This document shows, piece after piece, positions 23,131-34,700 of a stretch of 64,000 nucleotides of DNA (within the stretch, counting starts at the first letter, position 1; the number at the start of each line of letters is the position of its first letter). Source of the stretch: Excoecaria cochinchinensis. Its lineage: Eukaryota > Streptophyta > Magnoliopsida > Malpighiales > Euphorbiaceae. The notes below the pieces were generated by a model that was not told the DNA's origin, ran no database searches, and saw only the letters and a list, made by a program, of their open reading frames with translations. The position numbers were made by a program, and so were the translations under genes. The stretch lies in contig CANTUQ010000112.1 of the NCBI GenBank assembly GCA_947683425.1, positions 13,345,501-13,409,500 of the forward strand, written 5' to 3'.

Positions 23131-24415
23131 ACATAATAATAATATAATGATAATAGGAAATAATAATAATGATGATAAATAATAAGAAATGTATTAATAA
23201 TAATAATGATGAGAAAAATAACAAAAAGAAATATATTAATGTAAATAATCATAATAATATGTTCAAATCAAATAAATTTAACAAATTATTTTTAGCAATA
23301 TTATGTAAATAGAAAATGAAATAAATTATCATGACATACAAAATATATTTACAAAACAAAAGATGATAAAAAAATAATAAAATAATAAAATTGAATTTAT
23401 GTTAAGTGAAGAAAGAAAGAAATGAAATAGAAAACAATTTAAGGAGTTGACAGTGGCCAAACAATTGAATTGCCATGCAATTCATGCAAGTGAATTGGAA
23501 GGAGGACAGTAGAGCGCAAGAAGGAAATGATGTGCGCGCGAGAGGGAGGAATAACGGGACAGGCGCGCAGATCACGCAAGGGAAAACGGGGAGGTGCACG
23601 AGGAAAGTGGCAACTGGGCGAGTTTGGGCTGAGTTGGCTGAGTCACAGCCAAAATGGTTGAGTCACGAGCGAGTTCAGGGTGGAACGATGCCGGCAGTTT
23701 CCCAAAATGATCCAAAATGCAATTTTAAGCGTTTTAATGCATGGAAAAGTTGAAAAACTCATTTTTATAAATGAAAAATATGATTTACATGAGAAAAACT
23801 AAGATTAAAGCAAAAAATAGTTTTAAATTCAAATGTTGAAGATGATGAATAGTGAAATTCTAAAATTTTATTTACCCAATTTTAACATAAATTTAATAGG
23901 TTTTCAAGGATTAATGATCAAAATAAATACAAATAACAAGAAATAACAATTTTACAAGTTTAAATTAAGTGAATCAAAGAAATAAGAAATTCAAAATATG
24001 AAAATAGAAAAACAGAGGAAGAAAGAAGAAGATGAATAGTAAATTTCCTAGTTAACTTATTTATTTAATTGCTACACAATTTCAAGAGATTTTTATGGAT
24101 TAATGAGTGAAATAAACAACCAAGCACATGAAATAAATAAGAAACAAGATTAAACCAAGTAAATCAAAGAAATGAAAAATCAAATAATTAACAAGTTAAG
24201 AAAATAGTTTACTATAAAACTAGAATTAAACACTGGATTTACAGGTTTTGGGGCTCCTGAATATTACCTTCAGTCTTGTTGTCTCAAGATCAAGAAATCC
24301 CAGTGCTGGGTTGTCTCTCCCTTCTTCTTTGTTCTTTTGGTTTTGAAAGCAGAGAGTATTTGAGAGAGAAAACGTGAGAAAGAGAAAGAGAGCCCCTGTT
24401 AAATAATTTTATGCC

Positions 24416-24423
24416 CTTTTATA
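24416..24423 (-). promoter_or_regulatory. TATA box of the Ogre-like LTR
   Basis: TATAAAAG on the minus strand, upstream of a CT-rich leader. This fits the U3/R boundary of the LTR. Confidence 0.5.
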
Positions 24424-24527
24424 ATGCTATGAGCAATAAATGCTCATATAGGGATTATAAGATCTTTCTCTATTTTCTTTCCCCTGTTTCACGGTTGTAG
24501 AGCAGTAAAATGCTTATGTGGTATTGG

Positions 24528-24690
24528 CTGTGACTCAAGCCAAGTCACGGTCTTAGTTGTGACTCAGGCCGAGTCGCGGTCTTGGCCGTATCTCAACTCA
24601 TTTTTTTCATTTTTTTATTTTTTTATTTTTTTATTTTTATTTTATTTTGTGAATGAGTCACGGGCTGGCCGTGACTCAACCCTATCCCAT
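24528..24690. repeat. GTGACTC-type repeats in the LTR
   Basis: Repeated gtgactcaagccaagtcacgg, gtgactcaggccgagtcgcgg and gagtcacgggctggccgtgactc. Each is a partly self-complementary pair of GTGACTC and GAGTCAC/GAGTCGC arms, the same style as the GTCGCGAC motifs elsewhere. A poly-T-rich stretch separates them. Confidence 0.75.
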
Positions 24691-24786
24691 TTTTTTATTT
24701 TTATTTTTTTATTATTTATTTTTTTTCAAAAGTATTTTAACCTTAATGACTGAAGGAAATAGAGACAAAAAAACCCAAAAGAAGAA

Positions 24787-24802
24787 TTTTTTTTTTTTTT
24801 TT
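24787..24802 (-). other. Poly(A) tail of the LINE
   Basis: 16 consecutive T on the plus strand, at the 3' side of the minus-strand LINE coding remnant. Typical of a target-primed insertion. Confidence 0.6.
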
Positions 24803-27420
24803 AACATTAAATCTCAAAAGAGAGCCCTAAAAAACATTTTGAACGAACAAGACCCGGAAAAAAGACTAGCACTTCTATTCCTTATGTATGCTTGAGAAAC
24901 AGTTTCCTCATTCGGTAACCCTGATCAGAAGCCGCCTCAGGATCCAATATCTACACACACCTTTTAACAAAACCAAAAGTAAGGTTTACATCACTAGTAA
25001 AAAAGGAAATACAATAAGAAATAATACTTCCAAAATCAGATTTATAACAAATTTGATCTTTCAAAGCACGAACAACAACTTCAGAATCCAATTCAACCTG
25101 AACAATAGGAAAAAGGATTTTGCTTTAGCCAACTTAAAACCTCCCTTACACCTAAAACTTCAACAATAGTAGGATCAAGAGCACTATGATACATCTTGCT
25201 TCCAACTGCAACAAAAAACCCTTGCAATCTCTAACCATAAACGTCGTACTTGACTTGTTTAAGTCCTTAAAAACTGTAGCATCTGTGTTAATTTTAATGC
25301 ACCCCACAGGTGGGGTAGCCCATTGAAATAAAGGCAAGGTCCTAGCCCCCGAAGATAATCTAACTTTTCTTCTAACAATCATCAACAAACAACAAATGAC
25401 TAACTCGAGGAGCTGCAATACAAATTCTACACCCATAAATCAAATTAATAGCCTCCTTTTTTTTTAATCAAGCAAATAGTCCCTCGACTGCTAAAATAAA
25501 TAGATATGGAGAGAGTGGATCACCTTGACGTAGACCTTGTTCAGGTAAAATTGGACCAATAAATTTATCTCCATAATTCACATAATATTTGACAGCTGCA
25601 TACACATTTTCATCAGAGAGACCCAAGAGGAATTGAAACCCATACCAAGTAAGACTTTTTCTACACAGCCGATTCTAAACGATCGTAAGCCTTTCTCATA
25701 TCAAGTTTAAACGCTGCAATACCTTCCTTCCCTTGAGTTTTACGATTCAAAAAGTGCATAATTTCGAAAGCCCACAACATTATCTGAAATTAGTCGATTT
25801 TAAATAAATGCACTTTGAAATTCGGACACCACAGAAAGCAGAGCAGACTTTATTCTGTTTGCCAACATTTTTGCAAAAATCTTATATCTAACATTGTATA
25901 AAGCTATTGGTCTTAAATCACTTATCACTTCCACATCATTTTTCTTCGAAATTAAGACAATAGTTGTATCATTCAGTCCTATATTTATACTACAATTGCA
26001 TATAATATTCAAACAATCCATACTAACATTAGCTCCTACAATATCCTAATATTTTTTATAAAATGCTGGATTCATACCATTTAAACTCGAAGCTTTATCT
26101 GGGTGCATACTGAAGAGAGCTTCCTTAACATCTTCTACAGTAAATTCCTGAAACAAGAAACTATTATGTTTATCAAAAATCTTATGAGTTAAATAATCAG
26201 CAATAGTTTCCATAGAACCAGCATTCGAAGAAAAAATAGATTGAAAATAATCCAAAATAACTTTATCCAAACCATTATCCCAATCACAAAAATTGCTAAA
26301 AGAGTCCTTAATCCGAGTAATTATGTTCTTCTTTTTTCTTTTCGAAGCAATAGCATGAAAACTTTTAGAATTAGAATCACCCTCCTTAAGCTGTGAAAGC
26401 TTAGCCCGGTGCTTCCAAAAAAGCTCTTGTTGGAACAACACATCATCATATTGCTGTTGGAGATCTAGAAAATGAGGAAGATTAAAAAGATCGCCATGCT
26501 TGCTTAAGAGAATCATCTCCCTCTTTAACTTGTCAATCTTCTTTACAAAATTACCAATAATATTTTTCCCCCATTTAACTAGAGCCTCGGAGCAAAAAAG
26601 AAATTTTTTCATCCAAACTAGCATGATGAAATTGCTTCTAGATCTTAAATACAAACTTTAAAAAATTATTGTGATAAACCCAAGCATTTTCAAACCGAAA
26701 CCGATGGGGAGCTTTCTAAGTTGGGTCATGCAGTGTATCAAGAAAAATTAGAGAGTGATCAAAGGAGTTAATAAAAAGATTTTTGACCTTGAAAAGAGGA
26801 AATCAGAGAACCCAACTGCTATTAGTAAAAATGTGGTCAAGGCATTCTTCAATGAGAGTGGAACCATAACCTTTTACCCATGCAAATTTATACCATTCCA
26901 TACCTAATTCTATCAACCCATTATTAACAGTAGCATTCCTGAACCCTGCAATTAAATGATGGGGCTGGATCTAACCTTTCTTCTTCTTGGATACATCTAG
27001 CAAATCATTAAAATCACCGAAGATACACCACGACAATTGCAAAAGTGATGACAACATGCACAATAAAGACTATAATTCCTCCCTTTTACTTCGATCTGGT
27101 ACCCCATAATACCCAATAAGATGCCACCTCTCACTACCTTACAAACAAACTTCAACGTCTATATGAAACTTAGATAACCTGCTTAGCTTTACAGAATGTT
27201 TTTCCTTCCATAATAAAGTTAGACCTCCACTATGGCCCATACAATCAAAACCAAATAATCCTTCAAAGCCTAAAAGCCTTTTTATACTTTCCAATTTGTC
27301 TTTAGCACATAATGTTTCAATGAGAAAGACAAATTGAGGCCTTTTACTTATAACTAGGTCTTTTAAATCTCAAACTGCCTGTCAGCCCACGACGGTTCCA
27401 ACTTAAGCAACTCATAATGC
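24803..27420 (-). pseudogene. L1-type LINE ORF2 remnant with internal deletion
   Basis: On the minus strand, domains run from right to left. The endonuclease (about 27420-26660) includes 'MSCLSWNRRGL', 'GHSGGLTLLWKEK' and 'CIFGDFNDLLDVSKKKG' (the GDFN motif). A linker at 26654-26046 contains 'LKEGDSNSKSFHAIASKR'. The reverse transcriptase (about 26021-25385) has 'DLRPIALYNVRYKIFAKML', 'FKLDMRKAYDR', 'GLRQGDPLSPYLFIL' and FVDD in place of YADD. It then jumps directly to an RNase H domain at 25350-25152 ('CIKINTDATVFKD'), so the thumb and C-terminal RT region are deleted. Frames are broken by several stops and shifts. In an intact element this protein nicks DNA and copies LINE RNA at the target. 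This copy is inactive. Confidence 0.85.
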
Positions 27421-27439
27421 TTGGTAGGTCTGAGAACCA

Positions 27440-28530
27440 TGACCCACTGAACCAATCATAATCACTTGACTTTTCTGTCATTTGGGTATTCACAATGCTT
27501 GGCTAGAAGCCTCTCATGATTTGTATATGAATATAAATATAAATATTAATTGAAGAATTAATATAATGGTTTAAAGAGTTTAAATCATGCAATTTATTAA
27601 TTGTGATTATGTCAGTACTACCAAGTGGATCAGAAAACCCAATAGGTCACACACCTATAGATAAAGGGTAAAATGGTAAAAATACAAAAAATAATAATAT
27701 TTGATATTATTATAGAATATGTGATTAGCTCTAGTGCAAATGGGAGATTGTTAGATATATGCCTTAGAGTCCTAATCACATTTGGATAAAGGAAATAACA
27801 AGGAAATAATTAATTAAAAGAGTTTAATTAATTATGCATGCCAAGAGAAAAGTCCGCGAAATTTTCTGCGTATGGTCTATAAAATTGAGTTGGTCCATTT
27901 CGATCCAAAATAAAATATTATTAGACTATAATTGTTATTGGACCAAAATAATATTTTTTGGATGAAATGGAGAATTAATTTCTGACCCAGAAGGAATTAG
28001 TTTTACGCAGAAGCACCTGGGAGTGGCTTCTACGCAGGGCCTCTATAGAAGGCCTCAAAGGTTTATTTCTTAGGCTAAAATAAATTAAATATGATTCATA
28101 AGTGTTATGGATCTAGCATATTTAATTTGGTTGGATTTGGTATCCATTTAGAAGGCCCGGTCTGCGGGCTTCTAAGCATGGGCTTTATGGTAGAGGCCCA
28201 AACTGGATTTAATTAATCAAATTAAATTAATTAATTAAGAGTTAATTAATAAGATTATTTCAGCTCTTTTAAAATTATAATCCTATCAGATAAATGTTTT
28301 AGAGTTTGAATTTAAAACAGTAATTAGATAAGGATAAGAGATAGAATTACAGAATAATAACTCCTCTCTTTTCCTCCCTATCCCAGCCAAAATTCCTTGC
28401 TAGTGACAAGGAAATTCAGCAGCCCCTGTAGGTCATCTATTGGTTTGCTAGTCATAAGACAATTTGGAATAATATTATCACGCGGACATTCTTTTACAAG
28501 CGCATTGTATTTTTATCATGTCCCAATCAC
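27440..28530 (+). mobile_element. Copia 3' end: polypurine tract and 3' LTR fragment
   Basis: GCAAATGGGAGAT (about 27738-27750) followed at once by TGTTAGATATATGCCTTAG (from 27752) is the usual plant copia PPT/3' LTR junction on the plus strand. Upstream, 27440-27735 is non-coding internal sequence. The LTR runs through AT-rich DNA to about 28530; its end was not found because another LTR seems to abut it. It is not certain that this is the same copia copy as the pol fragment at 30516. Confidence 0.6.
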
Positions 28531-30515
28531 ACAACTATTTCACAGAATTCTATATATATAACATATAAATATGTAAGATCATTATACAGTATTCAATGTA
28601 TAACAATGAACTCAAGTGCAATTCAAGTCATGCCCATTTATGCATGACCCCGAGTTCACGCCAAGTTCTTATTACAACTTATCAATAATCTATAACATTT
28701 ATATGAAAATTCCTTTAGAATTCCACTAGTTCCTTTTCAATTTTTCGTGTGCTTTTATATCATTATAGAATAAACTTCCATCCCAAATCATTATACAAAC
28801 ATTAAAAAGTTTCTTAAATCTTTCAGTAATTATATATGGTCCAAAGCTCATGTCATCCATTTAACATTTATCATTACTAAGCATATGATACCATGTAAAA
28901 TTATTTTAAGACTTCTCTATAAGACCATATTATTCCATGTCACTTCATATAATTCCAAGGCATATATTGCAAATGATTTCAGGTTTCATTTGTTAAGAAA
29001 TTAACATTTTACACTTAAATATTCACATAATATTCTCATTAACACATCATATTCCCCATACTAATTACATGCATTTTTTGGGTGATAATCATACTTATAA
29101 TTATTTTATAACATTAAATGCTTGCCGGATAAGTTTTGAAAAGTTTCAGTGAAATTTGGATTCAATTCGAGAAGAAAAATGCACAATATAGGCTGAAAAT
29201 AGGGGTCATACAGCGGTTAGAAAATCTTAAAAGCCATGTGGATCAATTATTGGGCAATTTTAGGGTTCCATAATGCATTTAAATGATTGTTAGGAAGTTT
29301 ACACAGTGGATAGGAAACCTCGACAGCTGTGTACCCCTAATCTACAACATTCTACATAGGGTAGATTCTAGGTCTGATTTTACATAGAGTTTTAACCTAG
29401 TTAGAAGCATTTCTGGGCATAATTGTCTTGTAGATAATTGTTCCCCTATGTCTTAAGTTTTCAATGACATAAAAATGATGCAATTTGGACTTATATATTA
29501 GGAGATATGGTTCTGGTGCCCAGATAGACTTAGGTCTGTGATTTCAATCAGAATTTTGGGTGCCTTAGAGGAAAAACTAGTCTTTAGTTCCTCATAACAA
29601 TTGTAGGGATATGTGTTTTTGGTTCTTCAACTAGAATCACTTCATTTGGAGGTCTACAACTCAATATATAATCAAAATACCAAAACTAGTTCTATTAAAC
29701 CTAAACTAGAATTCATCAAAAATCATCCTTTAAAGCCTACACCTCATAATTCAGCCAACACATCCTCAATTTAATATTCTCACAACAATTCCATAACAAT
29801 TAAGATATCTAAATCATTCCATATCCACTCAATTCACAAACAAGAAATTTAGGGTTCCCAAACCTGTTTTGTGTACAAAATCACTTCTTCAAGCTTCACT
29901 TGCACCCACTTTCCCCTTCTATGTTAATGGCTGGAATTCCTCTCTATTTTTATCATAAAACCTATATTAAACTCACCCTTAAGCTTACAATTCCAGCAAT
30001 CTTACAAGAAGAAGATGGAGGAGAAAAAAACTCAAACTAAACTTTCCTTTTCATACTCAATTAGCACTAATTTAATCTTCTTCATTTAAAACTATTAAAC
30101 ATGCAGTGTAAGAAATTGGCGTGGAGGGGGAGTGAAATTTTTGGATTTCTTTTTCCAATTCTAGTCGACTTCAATGGCTTATATAGGGCCATTATCTTTT
30201 CATTCTTCTAGAATTACTATGTGCCAGCATTTAATTGGCTACTTTTGTCAAATGCACATTTAATCATTCCTCTTTTCCTTATTCTCAAATTAACACTTAA
30301 ATAACTTATGTTTAAAAATTAGTCCACAATACTAATTATTTTATACATTTATGCCATAATTTACCTATTTATTAACTTGTCACACTTTTTGAGTCTTTTG
30401 CAAAAATGACGATTACGTCCTTTTCGATACATTCACCACTAACTCATACACATTCGGTTCTTATTTCATCCAAAACATGTCTTATCACAACTAAAGGGTA
30501 TTTTGGGTCCTTACA
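28531..30515 (-). repeat. Minus-strand gypsy-type LTR, left end unresolved
   Basis: The right end is clear: ...GGGTATTTTGGGTCCTTACA at 30515, i.e. a minus-strand start TGTAAGGACCCAAAATACCC, the same style as the other LTRs here. The copia reading frame resumes immediately after it. There is no coding capacity and no GTCGCGAC cluster. I could not find a left TG with a TSD matching ACTTG, so it may be truncated. Confidence 0.5.
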
Positions 30516-31124
30516 ACTTGAATTTTAAAAGCATTAAGTTTCTTGCAAACAAAGAGTGGGTTTCTGGCTTGCCAACCATTCAAGTTCCTGACTAGATTTT
30601 TGAGTCCTCTGCAATGGGAAAAAAAGCATAGAGATAATTTCCTACAAAGCAGGCATAGAGAGCCAAACATCCATTAGAGCTTGTGCATTTAGATTTATGT
30701 TATGTTGACGTTCTATGAAATAGAGGTAATAAATAATTTATTACATTCATTGATGATTATAGTAGAAAAGGCATGGGTTTATTTTTTGAAGCAAAAATCT
30801 GAGGCATGTGAAGTAGTTAAGAATTTTGTAGCGTACATTGAGAAACAAAGTGGTTATACTATCAAAACCTTAAGAACTAATAGAGATACTGAATATATTA
30901 TTTGTGATGATTTCTTAAAAAAAAAAAAAGTTAAGCATCACTTGACAGTTAGGTACACTCCTTAATAAAATGGAGTGGCATAAAGAAAAAGTATAACTAT
31001 TATGGATATGGTGAGAAGCATGTAATTTTATAAGAAGATACCTAAAATTTTATGGGTAGAGGTTATGGCTTGTGCTGTCTATATTTTGAAAAGACGTGTT
31101 GTTAAAAGTGTTCATGGTAAAACT
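30516..31124 (+). pseudogene. Copia pol fragment, pre-integrase/integrase, left part
   Basis: The fragment begins inside the GAG-pre-integrase region ('NFKSIKFLANKEWVSGLPTI') and continues into the integrase core. 30702-30965 is an 87-codon frame with 'KAWVYFLKQKSEA' and 'NFVAYIEKQSGY', then 'HLTVRYTP' and further integrase sequence to 31124. Stops and a frame change interrupt it. The second core Asp region is altered ('RTNRDTEYI'; usual RTDNGxEY). The frame is cut at 31124 by an LTR insertion and resumes at 42911. Non-functional. Confidence 0.85.
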
Positions 31125-31700
31125 TGTAACGACCCAAATAGGGCCTAGTCGAAATTTGTGGGCTAAGTCAAAATTAAGGGTATTTTAGTAATTTGTGTAT
31201 GAGGAAATTTGGATAATAAGGACTTAATTGCAAAATTAACTAAAATATTAAGTGAAGCAATTATCTAGTGTGTGTGTGGTGTTTGGTACCAAGGATTTAA
31301 AGTATTTAATAAAGAGATTTATCTAATGGATTATTGTGTATGGTGCCAAGTATAGAGAAGTCAAAGATGGATCTTGGGTCCAATAGGATTATGCCAAGTG
31401 GAATATGTTGGTGAGAGCATTAATTGTGAAGTGAGTGAAGGAGAGAGGGAAGCAAGAAAAGCAAACTTTACTTCTTATTTACATTTCACGTTTCCCTCTC
31501 CTCCTTTTTCATCTTCCTTTCTTTCTTGCTCTCTCTTGCTTTGCCCTAACTTGATTCTTCAAGTTTGAGTGGGTTCTTCTGAGTTTTTGGAGTTGGGTTT
31601 TGAAGAGGTAAGTGCTTGGGTTTGATTTGGTCTCTTCTTCATCTTTTTTTTCTTTATTATCTGGTTTAGTTGAGTGTACCTAACTGTCAACATGCTTGAA
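31125..31700 (+). repeat. Left part of a solo LTR split by the Athila element
   Basis: It starts TGTAACGACCC, and its order of parts follows 6061-6670: 'tgtaacgacccaaatagggcctagtcg', 'ggataataaggactt', a CT-rich leader at 31480-31560 and a donor GAG|GTAAGTG (GT at 31608). It breaks off near 31690-31700 and resumes at about 41630. Flanks are AAACT (31120-31124) and AAATT (42911-42915), a 5-bp TSD with one change. Confidence 0.75.
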
Positions 31701-34700
31701 GGTATGTTGCATCATTAATATTGAGAAAGTAACTACATTGAAGGATAAAGCAAAGGCTTGGTTGAATTCTTTGACAAGGGGTTCTATAACTACTTGGGAC
31801 CAATTGGCCCAAGCATTTTTATCAAAATATTTTCCCTTGGCCAAAACCGCAAAAATCATAAAGGATATTACTACATTTGTGCAAAATGAAAATGAGTCAT
31901 TATATGAGGCTTGGGAAAGATTTAAGGAATTGCAAAGGATGTGTCCACATCATAACTTGCCAAGAGAGCTGTTAATGCAAACATTTTATAATGGAGTTAA
32001 TCCTACCACAAGAGGAACTATTGATGCTGCTGCTGGAGGTTCCTTGATGAGGAAAACTACTGAAGCTGCGTTTGAATTATTGGAGGAGATGTCCATGAAC
32101 AACTGCATGTGGCCTACCGAGAGAAGTAGAGATTCAAATTCTACTAATGTGAGAGGAGTTCATGCACTTGATTCCGTGGTTGCATTGCAAGCACAAGTGG
32201 AAGCATTGACTCACAAACTAAATAATTTTGGTATGGGAGGTAGTCAACCAAATAGATGCAATATTTGTGGACAACAAGGACATCCAAGTGAGGTATGTAA
32301 TTTAGGCATTAATAGTACGGAGGAGCAAGTTAGTTTTATTCAAGGGCAAGGAAGAGGTAATCCATTTTCCAATACATATAACCCTGGATGGAGGAACCAT
32401 CCAAACTTTTCATGGGGGAATAGTAGTAATCAAAATAAAGGAGTAAGTTTTCAACCACCTCAAGATAGGTTTGGGGCCTTGGAGGTTAAAATGGATAGGT
32501 TCTTAGAAGGGATTAATATGAAATTTAATTCACAAGAGGAGAATCAAAAGAGGCTGGAAAATAAGTTTGATCAGATCACAAAGAATCAAGCCTCATCCAT
32601 TCATAACTTAGAAGTGCAAATTGGGCAACTAGCAAATGCTTTACCTTCAAGATTACAAGGTACTTTACCAAGTAATACGGAGGAGAACCCAAGGGAACAT
32701 CTAAAAGCCATAAATTTGAGGTCAGGTAAAACTTACACCAATGAATTTGTTATTACTAACAAAAATGGAGAATTTCAGGAAAATAAAAAGAAGAATGAGT
32801 CTTCTGTCGCGAGCGCGACGCCTGTCGCGGTCGCGACAGAGGAGAAGCCAACCAATGTTGCAGGCGCGACACCGGGCGCGATACCAGACGTAAGCGCGAC
32901 AGCAGGAGGAGAGTCTCCTGTCGTGATCGCGACACCTGTCGCGGTCGCGACAGAAGGGGCATCTAAAGCAAATTCTTCTAAAATTTTTCAACCTAGTCCA
33001 CCATTTCAGCAACGCCTGAAGAGACAAAACCAAGATAAGCAATTTAAATCTTTTATGGATAAATTGAAGCATTTGCACATTAATTTGAATTTTATTGAAG
33101 CCATATCACAAATTCCTAACTATGCAAAATTTCTAAAAGAATTAATTTCTAAGAAAAGAAGTTGGGAAGATATATCCACTATTGCATTAACTGAAGCATG
33201 TAGTTCTATAATCACAAATAATTTGCCTACAAAACTTAAAGATAATGGTAGTTTCACCATTCCATGTACCTTAGGGGATAGAGAGTTTCCTAAGTGCCTA
33301 TGTGATTTGGGGGCAAGTATCAATCTCATGCCTTATTCAATCTTTAAAAAGTTGGGTTTAGATTATGTTAAACCTACTTCCATGGTTTTACAACTAGCTG
33401 ATCAATCTATTAAGAAACCATATGGAATAGTTGAAGATGTACTTGTAAAAGTGGATAAATTTATTTTGCCCGCTGATTTTGTCATTTTAGATTTTGCATA
33501 TGATGAAAAATGTCCCTTAATATTGGGTAGACCTTTCATGAGGACTGGTAGAGCTTTAGTTGATGTCTATGAGGGCACATTAGTTTTAAGAGTAGGGGAG
33601 GATAGTGTTGAATATCACATGGAAAAGGCACTAAAATACCCAATGGATGAAAATGTGTGCATGAAAATAGATGTCATTGATGCATGTGTTGTGGAAGTCT
33701 TAGAAAATGCAGATGAAGAGGAAGCTCAAATGGAAGATGAAATTCATGAAGAAATAGAGCAAGGAAGCTTTAAAAGTGAACCTCTTAATCGTAATGAAGC
33801 ACCTTTACCACCTTCCATTGAAAGTCCACCAAATGTTGATCTAAAGGAATTACCAAATTATTTGAGGTATGCTTTCCTTGGACCTAATCATACTTTGCCT
33901 ATTATTATTTCTAATAAACTCAATAAAGAACAAGAGCATGCATTATTAGAAGTTGTTAGAAAAAGGATAAAAAGTATTGGATGGCAAATATCTGATTTGA
34001 AGGGTATTAGTCCTAATGTTGTCATGCATAGGATAAATATGGAAGATGATTTTAAACCAAAAGCTGATAGACAAAGGAGGCTTAACCCTCATATGAAAGA
34101 GGTAGTCAAAAAGGAAGTTATTAAATTACTAGATGCTGGAATCATTTATCCTATTTCGGATAGTGATTGGGTGAGTCCAATACATTGTGTTCCAAAGAAA
34201 GGGGGTATGACCGTAGTAAGGAATGATAATGGAGATTTAATTCCAACTAGAACCACCACAGGTTGGAGGGTATGTATAGATTATAGAAAGCTTAATTTGG
34301 CCACTAGAAAGGATCATTTTCCTTTACCATTCATTGACCAAATGCTTGAAAGAATTGCTGGCCATTCTCATTACTGTTTTCTTGATGGATATTCAGGGTA
34401 TTTCCAAATTTTTATTTACCCTAGTGACCAAGAGAAAACTACATTTACTTGTCCTTATGGAACTTTTGCTTATAGGCGAATGCCTTTTGGGCTTTGTAAT
34501 GCCCCAGCCACATTTCAAAGATGTATGACTTCCATTTTTGGAGATATGATAGAGGATATAATGGAGGTTTTCATGGATGATTTTTCTGTTTATGGGGATT
34601 CATTTGAGCTTTGTTTACAAAATTTAGACAAAGTATTGGCTAGGTGTGAAGAGACTAACTTGGTTCTTAATTGGGAGAAATGCCATTTCATGGTAGATGA

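Larger units (their letters stand above)
21632..24786 (-). repeat. 5' LTR of an Ogre/Tat-like element (minus strand)
   Basis: The left edge is set by TGTGACACAC adjoining the PBS. The right edge is not resolved; it is taken as the start of the LINE poly(A) tail. On the minus strand a TATA box lies at 24416-24423 and the following CT-rich leader at about 24300-24400. GTGACTCA / GAGTCACGG phrases recur at 23620-23675 and 24528-24690. The LTR carries a large compound microsatellite. The length (about 3.1 kb) suits Ogre-like LTRs. Apparent poly-Thr and poly-Leu frames here are microsatellite artefacts. Confidence 0.6.

Noticed and set aside
22928..23252. Minus-strand ORFs with poly-Thr, poly-Leu and poly-Ile/Asn stretches
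   Set aside because: They are translations of the trinucleotide microsatellite at 22968-23130 in an LTR; no domain or start context.
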